NCBI RefSeq assembly: GCF_033807715.1
Contig: NC_084591.1
Span: 47,882,368 to 47,946,367 of the forward strand
DNA: 64,000 nucleotides
Direction: 5' to 3'
Origin: Cololabis saira
Lineage: Eukaryota > Chordata > Actinopteri > Beloniformes > Belonidae
The notes beneath the pieces were generated by a model. The model made no database searches. It was not told where the DNA came from and worked only from the letters and a program-made list of their open reading frames with translations. Positions 1-10,500 of this stretch are shown here, piece after piece. Position 1 is the stretch's first letter. Every line of letters begins with the position of its first letter. A program made the translations under genes and the position numbers.

Positions 1-289
1 TAAAAGACGCTTGAGATCAGCAACATCCTGAAATGTGTACCTGCACCAGGGTTGCCAGATCTCCAGAGAAAAATAAGCAACTGGGACCCAGAAAACACCC
101 ATAAACTAAAAAAAAAGAAAATACGTGAAAGTTACTGTGATTCAGCAATCCACCAGAACTTATTTACTGTTAATGAACGGCGTGGAGAGTTACCATGGAA
201 ACCTGAGGCCCTAGTTGCAAATATTCAACTTAAATCCGAACTAAATTGAATTTACTGGCCATTAAGATTACATTTATGAAAGTTGATGG

Positions 290-1068
290 TTAAGGCATAG
301 ACATATATACGTAGACACTATATCGAGTGTTCTTGCCCGCTGCTGCGATACGTCAACGTCGCCGCCATATTGGATGTTCAAGACTGCGCTGTAAACTAAT
401 ACAAGTAAATGGACTTATTTTCATAAAGCGCCCTTCTACAAAGAAATGTACGTTTTACGTCTCATTTATTCATTCACACACGCACTAATATACTTGGGAA
501 ACAGTTAGGCACCAAATATAATATATTTAATTTTCTCAGATGGCAAAAATAAGAACTTTATTGATCCCACATAGGAGTAATTCATGTTATATCAGCTATA
601 GAGAACAAGGTAGTGCCGGAAAACAATATATATCCCCCTCACAAAAATAAGAATAGAAAAATAGAACAAAACAAATTTAAAATTTTTCAAACAAAATAAC
701 ATATTTGAACCATTTTTTAGACAATAAAAACATTTGAACCATTGTTCAGACAATAAAATAATTGAAAAAAAATCTAAAAAAAATAGTTAAAATATGTTAT
801 TTTGTTACTTGAAAATTTAAAAATATGTTTTGTTGAAGAGAAAATATGTTTCTCTATTTTTCTTATTTTTGTGAGGGGGGATATATATTGTTTTTCGGCA
901 CTACCTTGTTCTCTATAGCTGATATAACGTGTGTGAATGAATAAATGAGATGTAAAATGAACATACTTGTATTAGTTTCCAGTGTAGTCTTGAACATCCA
1001 ATATGGTGGAGATGTTGACGTATCGCAGCAGCTCCATGGGGCGTCTACGTTTATATGTCTATGGTTAA
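290..1068. mobile_element. Non-autonomous DNA element with long inverted repeats, TTAA-flanked
   Basis: The two ends are long imperfect inverted repeats of each other. Both carry CATAGACATATA near the edge, a copy of AACATCCAATATGG, and an inner arm with AGAACAAGGTAGTGCC and TATATATCCCCC. TTAA lies at both edges (290-293 and 1065-1068), as expected for a piggyBac-like target site, though no transposase is present to confirm the superfamily. The centre is A/T rich and non-coding. It lies downstream of the 3' end of the ZP3-like gene. Confidence 0.7.
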
Positions 1069-1480
1069 AGGTGCGTGTGGGAAATCTCTCAGATGAACCA
1101 ACACTTGACCCTGAAGATTCATAGTGTTGTAATAAAAGTGTTAGGAGTTAATGAAGAGCTGCCGTCGGAGATCTGGATGATTAAAACAATTAGTTGAGCT
1201 AAATTGGCTGGAGTTTTTACTCTCCAAAGAACCACAACTTCTGATAGTTTAAAACCACCTTACAGAACAAGTGACTTGTTTGATTTGATTATTTTTCCTT
1301 TGTAAGATGGGATTTAATTGACATCTTTATACTATTGTTGGTGTCTGTAGGGGATAGTGATGTAAAACTTTGTCACAGCCGTCATATCTACACATGTTTA
1401 AGAGAAATCCCTGAAACACTCAGCGGACGTCACCGGTTTGGGGTTTTAGGCAGATCAGGAGCCAGAGTTTGATCAATGGG
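1069..1480. other. Intergenic stretch with nothing recognised
   Basis: Sequence between the TTAA element and the poly(A) signal of the ZP3-like gene. I see no coding potential, repeat family or RNA gene here. Confidence 0.5.
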
Positions 1481-1486
1481 TTTATT
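1481..1486 (-). terminator. Poly(A) signal AATAAA of the ZP3-like gene
   Basis: AATAAA on the minus strand begins one base after the TGA stop. It is the only canonical signal close to the stop, which supports exon 9 as terminal. Confidence 0.65.
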
Positions 1487-1487
1487 T

Positions 1488-1552
1488 TCAGATCAGAGGC
1501 CTCTCCTTCACCGTGATTGGCCCAACGACGGCGTCGCGCTCCACGAGAGCTC
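1488..1552 (-). CDS. zp3: ZP3-like exon 9 (C-terminus and stop)
   Basis: Acceptor TGTTGCAG. The exon encodes ALVERDAVVGPITVKERPLI and then TGA at 1488-1490. The VGPI block is typical of the fish ZP3 tail. The stop is followed almost at once by AATAAA, so the 3' UTR would be very short, as in other compact egg-coat genes. Confidence 0.82.
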
Positions 1553-4500
1553 CTGCAACACAGAACCATCTGTAGTTAGATCTCACAAATGTCTTCCAAA
1601 GAAACTTTCAGCAAGAACAAAATTAACTAAATAGTTTCTGAAAGTCTGACTCCATGGATCCGTCCCTCTTGTCCAGGTTCAGGTTGTGGGGGGGCGGGGG
1701 GTAGAGGGGTCCAGGTTCAGGTTGTGGGGGGGGGGGGGGCTGGGGGGGGTAGAGGGGTCCAGAGCTCCGTCTCCCCATCCTCCTCCTCCGGCGCTGCTAG
1801 GACACAGCGCCAGCTCCAGACCAGCCGAAGGATTTGTCTCTAGTGCGTCTTCGGTGGTTTAAACCTTGACAGAAGCAAAAAAACCCACCTGTTGCCACAC
1901 CTTCCCCGGCCACACCCCCAACAGGGGGCGGAGCCTCAGCTGTCACTCAGGCCTCCTGGTTCCTTTCTCAGGTTTCAAAAGACATAACTGCTCCTACATG
2001 CCACCCCCACAGTTTTGGGGGACAGATTTGTATTTTGTATTTGTATTTTATTTTTAAAGGAAAAGAACCAGGGATAGTACATATTAATAACAACATTTTC
2101 ATGTAAATATGCTAGATTATAGCCAATGGCTAATTTGCATCTTTAGTCCCTGGGGCAGGTTGATGTAAAAGACACACATACATTACGGAGTTAATAATAA
2201 TAATAATAATAATGGATTTAACCTTAAAGAGTTAAGGCTGATTTACATGTATGGTTCCGTGTTACACCAACGCAGAGCCTACGGCGTAGGGTATGCGGCG
2301 TCATGCACCGTAGGCTCTGCGTCGATTTGACGCAGAACCATAATTCAGCCTTTATGCGATGCGAGCGTCAGCGACAAAATCAATTCCATTGCGCCCTGCT
2401 TCTATTTTCTTCCTGTCGCTCACGTTGAAAGCCGGTTGAAAGCGCTGTAGGAAACGGTCACGGATGAGGAACGGCTGATCCAGTTAGTAGAAATGAGAAG
2501 TTATCTCTATGATTCCTCCTCATTTCACTACAAAAACCTCAATAAAGTGGCAGCTGCTGGAGGGAGATGGACAGAGAGCGTCCAACGTCACGCGATAGTT
2601 GGACACTCGCAGTTACACGGTTTTATAGTTGTGGGCGTGGTTTGCATTTTGGTTACGTAACGAAAATGCGCCGAATCTGAACGTTTTGTAGATCCACATC
2701 ACACTGGGCGGCTCATCCGGGCGGCTGTACAGACACTGCAGAATTTGGTTGCTTTCCTCCTTCTCTGAGTTGGCAGGCTGAGGGGAGACCACTTTATATA
2801 TGTTAAAGCAAGAAAAAACCTGTTTTTCATAATAGGTCCCCTTTAAGTGTTTAATGAAGGTGAGGGTGGGTTTGTCTCGTATGACATTTGCTACTGTGTT
2901 CCATGTATGAGATGCTCGGTATGAAAACGCTGACTTGCCCAAAAGCACTTTTCCCTTTTTTTTCTCTCTCTACCTGACCATTCACTGGCTTTTGACACCT
3001 GCGTGGCCACCTAGTGGCCCTTGCATGTAATGTTTACCTGGGAAATGGTTCATGTGACTTCCTACCTGTGCAGGGCAGGTGTATATCATTAGGAATTCCT
3101 GTTTGAGCAGTACCCTGAAGAAGGCTTGCGCCGAAACGCGTGGGTCTCTGCTCCCATGTTTTTAAACTTATTTGCCATGTTTCAATAAAGGCTTTTTAAT
3201 ATTTTTCCACAAGAAGAGTGCCTTGGACTCCCTTTTTTGACTAGATATTGTTTTTTTCCCCAACACCAAAGAGCACCTTCAACATTTTGGGTTTTTGCAG
3301 TGATCCATGTTACTTATCCTGTGAAGGACAGAGTCATATTGATAAGTTCAGAAAAGTGTTTTTTATTGTTGTGTTTTGATGTATTTGATGTAAGCCCAGT
3401 GGATATTTAAAGCTTACAGAAGGCTGCATTTAACTGCTGCTATGTCATTCCTGCAGTATTTCTGCAGGTGTTTTGGTCACTGCTATTATTTGTAATATAT
3501 TATATTATTTGTAATCAGCACAAATTATCTGTCCCCATATAATAAATCCACCATCCCCCCTGATTCTTTTTTACAACTCGAGTACTCTGTACCCCCCCCA
3601 AAAAACCTGCTTCAAATAGGAATAAAACAGAGCGGTGCACGACCCCGTCACACCTACCCATCCTGGTGGGGTCTCCGCCCTCACCCGTCCCACAGTCCGA
3701 GTCGCAGCAGGAGCAGGCGTGGTGGCTGCCTCCCGCCTCCGTCCACCTGCATCACAACACATCAGAACATCGCTGTAGTCGCAGCTCAGAGGACGTTCCC
3801 GCCTGTCTGACAGGTTTTTAGCTCAGGGAGCTGGAGAAGCTCTGCTGGAGCTCGGCTCACCTGTTGATGAAGGAGCAGGCCTTGTTGGCGTCCCCGGCCG
3901 GTGCAGCGGCTGCTTTGGCCTTCAGGTTGCAGGTGATGTAAAGCTGAGAGGAGAATCAGGTGTGTATGAATGAATGAATGAATGAATGAAGGGAGTTTTA
4001 TTTTTGTGTCATGTCCGAAGACCCATCCCTTACAGGATTACCAGAAACAGAAAATCATCAATACACAATATCACACACACTTAGGGCCCGATTTACTAAG
4101 ATCCTAAATAAAGAGTACTAAATTGCGTGTGCACTGAAAAAGTTTGCGCGTGCTGTTTGCGTGTGTTTTGCGGGTGATCAACTAAGATTGCGTGCGCAAT
4201 TGATAACAGGTGCAAACAGCAGTATTTAAATGAGGTGTTGCGTGTCTTAAGGTTTGCGAGCGCAATCTGCGCCATGGAGAGTCTGGATGGAAAGCACAGT
4301 CACAGTCACAAGCGCAAAATGAAATTTGACGAGTTGGAGTTAGAGATATTAGTGGAAGAGGCAAATAAACACATTCATGAACTACAGCAAAGAAATTTAA
4401 ACATTACCAAAAGAAACGCAATATCGGAGAAAACCTGCAATAGAATAAATGCAGTTGGTAACACAAACGGAAAAACGTCTGGTTTTTCATATTTCAATTT

Positions 4501-7500
4501 TAGGCACAGATCAAAAATACGAAATAGAAAAACGGGCCACAGGACTGAATTTGATTTTAATATTTAATTGGTCGGTGTTTGCGTGACCCGGCGGTGCTCG
4601 GCATGATCTGAGGAGAAAAAGACATCAGACACAGAGCTGGAGAGCGCTTTGATTCATCTATTTATGAGTTAAGTTTTTATTCAGATGTCCACAGTATATT
4701 GCAAATATTATATATTATATAGCAAACACTGACAGTAAATGTGTGACAGACGGGACCATCATATGGCAAGAAGAGAAGAGAAGTGTTCAGAACAGCGCGC
4801 AGAGCGCACACTAAAGGCTGATTTATGGTTCCGCGTCACACCAGCGCAGAACCGACGGCGTAGGGTACGCCGCGACGCACACCGCACCGCGACCCTACGC
4901 CGTCGATTTAACGCAGAAGCATAATTCAGGCGAAGCTGCAGTCTCTGCGCTGATCCTGACACAGCGGGTCGGAGCGGATTTGGTCATGATGTTTAACCTG
5001 TGTTTTGTGATTAATTAGCACGGGTTTTAATTAAATGTAATTTACGAAGGATGATTTCACGTTCAATAAGATAAGTTATCAATAAAATACAAAGTTTTGG
5101 CACAAAGCCTTGGCCTGCTTGTGGGCGAGTGGAGGGGGGCACAATAAGAGAAGGTGGCAAGATATAAGGCGGAGAACTAAAGAAAAAGTCGCCTTTAATA
5201 AAACTTGTGCAACCATTTTTAAAATAGCATGCAGCAGAATAAAGACTCTCTCTCTGCGTATTCTTTGATTTTGGATGTCGCCTCCTTGCCACAATAACAG
5301 CAGCAGCAGATTAGCACCTTCCTTTCGAACGTATTAAATACAGACGCAATCACAATACGCGCAATTACTTTCAGGCTTGGTAAATCTCATTGCGCGTGGT
5401 AAATGGACATATTTGCATTTTCCCCTCCCAGTATTTAGGATTTCTGCCGGGTACGCCCCATATTGATTATTCATCAGGGCAAAAGTACTAACTGAATTGC
5501 GTGTGCAATTTAGCGCATTTGAGAGACGCAGTCGTCTTTGCACGCTGTTAGTAGATCAGCTCGCACATTGGTTTGCGGGTGCTGTCAAGTTTGCACACGT
5601 TTTAACACACGCAAACCTTTAGTAAATCGGGCCCTTAATTGGGAGCTGCACAATGTACACCGGAAAAACTAAATAAATAAATCCAAAACATTTTTTTTTT
5701 TCTTTCTCCCCAACAAAAACCAGAATGGATATTTTCACATATGTTACTTTTCCCGCGTTTATCCCATGCTTTCTCTAAATAGTCAGCAAATGCAAATACA
5801 AATGAATGAAGCCACTGTTCTCACCCAATGAGATTGACAAAGTGATAGTAACCTGTCCATAAACAGAAAATTGCATTCCTTGGGGGTGAAAATATGAGTC
5901 TAGAACCCTAAATAATCTATGTGACTTAATTCTAGAGATATGTATGAGTTATAGGCTATAGAGTTTATATAGAGTTTTTTGGGCAAAAAATAACCTTGAA
6001 AATTAGATTTTACCTTCAACATGACCTTGAAATAGGAAAAACTCAGAATTGAATTAGCACCAAAAAAGTAGAGAAAGTGACAATATTCAACAATCTAGGA
6101 CTAAGAGAAGCTGAGATTTGACCTTTGGTCTTTTCGGCGGGAGACTAGGGATGCAAATTATCGATTATTTCATTGACAGTTGATAACCTTATCGATCGAT
6201 CATCGATTAGTTGATAAGCGGCGTTTTTTCCCCCCATCTTAGTTTTTTTTGCTTATATAAAATACAAAGGACATTTTAATGTATTCCTTAATCAAATATT
6301 TATTTGATACAAAAGTAACAAAAAGACATTTTTGTACCACAAGGAATATAATATAAAGTGCACTTCAAGGCTATTAGTAGTAGCAGCCATAATAGTGTCA
6401 TTTGTGTCAAGCAAATTTTAAGTTCTAGTTACGTTTTAAGTTAGAGTTTTGGCAGTGTTCAAAATAAAATTATGAGACCTGCTGTATTGGAGCACATTTT
6501 CTTTTAGTTAAAACTGTAGCAGGGACAGATGTTTAGAGAAACCTATGTATGTACCGGGTGAAGGCTGATTTATGGTTCCGCGTTACAACAACGCAGAGCC
6601 TACGCCGTAGGCTACGGCGGCGGCTCTGCGTCGATTTAAGGCGGAACCTTCAGGCTTTAGGGGAACATATCGGAGAACAACCAGAAGAATATAGAGTGGA
6701 TTAAAAGTAAAAGTTAAGCACTGAGCTACATGTGTCTCCCGTCTGGGCCATTGCAGACTCATTGCCTGAGCATGATATTACTAAAACCAAACATATCCGC
6801 CGTCTCTTTCTTCTTTATGTGCGCGACGCACCGCGTTGTGTCGCATTAAATGTGGTCCGGGCGTAATACCAGCTGGTGAAATTAAACGAAAAAAATAAAA
6901 TAAATAGATTAATTGTAATCGTTAATTTTAATCGGGTAATTTCATAACGGCAATTAATCGAAAATCGATTAATTATTAACATCCCTACGGGAGGCATTTT
7001 GAATTTCCTGCAAACCGGCCACTAGGGGGCGTCACCATTTGTATGCGGTGGTTTTTGAAAACCTTATGTCCATAACTAACACCATGCCAAATATCAAAAA
7101 CGATTTGCATGATTTTTGACAGATTCCCTCCCAGCTATAGTCAATAACAGGACAGACGCACGTCTGAAATAATTTGGAATAGGAAGCATATCCCAAATCA
7201 CCCAATGTAACAGCAGTTGAACCAACACCTCCCGGGACCAGAGCGGGTAGAGAGGACTCACCACGCCCCGGGTGTCCTGCTCGAACCGGAACACCTCCAC
7301 CTCAAACCGGAGCTTGTCATCCTGGGACCGGGGCAGGAACCGGGAGGAGGAGCCGGTGAGCTGACTGTCGAACAGACACCTGCAGGTGAGAAGTGGGAGC
7401 TTAATTAACCTTTAAACTGGTTTTTGTCCTCACGAAAACTGTCACATGCTTTATTAACAGATGTCACAATGCCACTTCCTGATCTACTCAGACTGTTCTG

Positions 7501-10500
7501 GTGACATCTGTCTACTGTAACTTCAGGAATCAATCACACGTTATCACTTCCACCCGTTGTCTACTGTTCACTGTCCTTATATGGTCGCTTCCTGTCAGTT
7601 TAAAAGCAGAATGCAGGTAGGGCTGCAACGATTCGTCGACGTTGTCGACAAAACTCGATAATCAAAATTGTCGACAATGAATTCCATTGTCGACAATTGT
7701 CGCCAGACGTGTTTTTCCAACGGAGTGAGGCGTCTCACTTAAATACAATCTCTGCGTCTCAGCCGAGTGTTAGCGGTTAAACAAAAATGACAGCGTCCTG
7801 TAGCAGCTGCATGTAACAAAACTTAAAACGTTTGGGAGCATTTTAGCCTCGATACAGTGAATAAAAAGATTACTTGCAAGGTTTGCAAAGCAGACCTTGA
7901 TTATCACGGGAGCACGTCAGTAATTCACGATGCATTTGAAGAGAAAGCACGTCGGAGTGTTGAACGAAACGGACTCGCCTTGGTAAGATATTAAAGGAGC
8001 TTGAGGCAGGATTTATGAAAAAAATGTGTATACGTTTTAAGTTTTCTAGTAATAATGTCAGATGAAGCGTTCCAAACCCAAAAGAATGAGCCCTCTATTG
8101 CATCTCTCCTTTGCCTTGAACAGGCTGTGTGCTGCAAAATGTGCTGCAATTCGGTCCCGAATTTCCCGCGCTGGGTTGTGGATGTGACGTCACATGACGC
8201 CGCATGCGCGTTCTCCCCGTTCTCCCGTGCAGACTTCGCTGTTGGCTGCAGTACCCCCGACGGCCGTCGTGGTGAAGGGTGGCGCTAGAGAGTCTCATTT
8301 CTTAAAAGGAGCCTCATGCTCCTTTAAGCCTATTTTGGCTTTAACAGGGAGCTTTAACGTTATGCCTGACAAAAGTATTTTAAATGAAATGCACGCAGAC
8401 CGAAAAAGAGCCACCATGGAGCCCTTTCTGCAAAAGAAGCAGACGTGTAGCAACAGGCGACTGCGCTCACTGATCAATAACTGATCAATAGATGCTGATC
8501 TGTGATATGAGCAGCTCTCCATGGTTGATGGTGACGGGTTTCAAATGATACACCAGTTCAACCCAGAGTAAGTCCTGCCATCCAGAACCCATTTCAACCA
8601 CTTGATGGAGAAAAATATGAGACGTTTTATTTTATTTATAGTTTATTTTTTATATAACACAATTGCCTGTCCTTAAAAAATGAAAAATAATGGACAGGTT
8701 TATTTATTTATGTCTATACTGACTGAGCACTGTGCCTGTCCTTGGTTTTAGATACATTTTATTTACTTCTTGTATGAACAGCAGCAAAGTTGAATAAAAT
8801 ATCTATTTTTATTGACGTACCCATCTTTCTCGTGTTTATTATAGTTTGCCACATAATTAAAGCAACCTCATAGCCTACTAAATTTAAGAAAAAATGAATA
8901 ATTATCCGATTAGTCGACTAATCGTTTCAATAGTCGATGACTAGTCGACTATTAAAATAGTGGTTAGTTGCAGCCTTAAATGCAGGAGGAGCCTTGGAGA
9001 AACATTCTTGTTCTCCCTCCTTCTGCAGAAGTGTTAAAACAATTCCAGCCCACAACTTTGTGTTTTCCTTTGGTTACGAAACTGTTTAATGCTGTTTTAG
9101 ACCAAACAGAAGACACCTGAGTGAGACCAGGACACCTTCCGATCTTCCACCCATTTTTCTCCAGATTGTTGCTACGTTTCTCCATTTTCTGTTCTCTTCT
9201 CTTATTTTCTTCTCTTTTATTTCTTACCGCTATTTTTATTTTTCTTCTTGGTGACAGGGGTTGGCTTTGGCCTGGGGAGTTAAGTTCAGCATTTAAAGAT
9301 ATCCGGCGCCATCTAGCGTTGTGAATGGGTATAACGTCTAGACCCCGAATGGAAGACGACCCCCACTTTTTCAGTCTTATTTCAATGCAGAAAACAGTCT
9401 TATATTCAGGACAATACGGTAATTGTCCATTAATCCTCCACATTTATTCGTTCTGCCAAGTACAAGGAGAATAAAGACGGGTTCTGAGTGACACCAGTCT
9501 GACATTTGCGGAACTGATGAGGAAGTCTGTAGTGTCAGGATTCCATGACACCAGTGATGAGTAGGCATAACAGAAGGGTTTCAGGTGGAGGAGGGACTGC
9601 ATCCCATATCCTGATCCGTGCGAGTTTGGAGAAGAGAAAGAGGTGGAGTGGGAGGATGAGGCTATCAGCACTTATGTGGTAGCAGAGTGTCGATGGAAAG
9701 GTTTACAGACGAAGAAACCAGAACCTTCTATGCTTGAGACGGCAACACTAATGACATCAATCTTGGGATCGATAAAGATGAGTGGTATTAACGTATTGGC
9801 CCGAATATAAGGCCGTGTTTTCTGCATTGAAATAAGACTGCTACTACCGTATTGGCCCAAATATAAGACTGAAAAGTGGGGGTTGTTTTCCATTCGGGGT
9901 CTAGACATTATACCCATTCACAACGCTAAATGGCGACAGATATCTTTAAATGCTGAACTTAACTCCCCAGGCCAAAGCTACGGAAGAGTATTAGGGCCAG
10001 GGAGGAGAAAAATAAAATATTTTAGAGGAGGAAGATTTCTTTCTCATTATGCAATTCGAGAAAAAAGTCGAAATGTCGAGAAAAAAGTCGAAATTTCGAG
10101 ATTAATGACCAGTTACCTGCAGAAGAGGCAGAGACCCGTTACCTGCAGCAGAGACCAGTTACCTGCAGAAGAGGCAGAGGCCCGTTACCTGGAGCAGAGA
10201 CTCGCTGAGACCCGTTACCTGCAGCAGAGTCCTGTTACCTGCAGCAGAGACCAGTTACCTGCAGCAGAGACCAGTTACCTGCAGCAGAGACCAGTTACCT
10301 GCAGCAGAGACCAGTTACCCGCAGAAGAGACCAGTTACCTGCAGAAGAGGCAGAGGCCCGTTACCTGCAGCAGAGGCCCCTTACCTGCAGCAGAGGCCCC
10401 TTACCTGCAGCAGAGGCCCCTTACCTGCAGCAGAGGCCCCTTACCTGCAGCAGAGGCCCCTTACCTGCAGCAGAGGCCCCTTACCTGCAGCAGAGGCCCC

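Larger units (their letters stand above)
4084..5634. mobile_element. PIF/Harbinger-type element with TTA target duplication
   Basis: The ends are inverted repeats starting GGGCCCGATTTACTAA and sharing GCGTGTG-rich subterminal blocks. The 3-bp TTA flanks at 4081-4083 and 5635-5637 match the TWA duplication of PIF/Harbinger. It carries a Myb-like ORF but no transposase, so it is non-autonomous. A palindromic MITE is nested inside. Confidence 0.75.
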
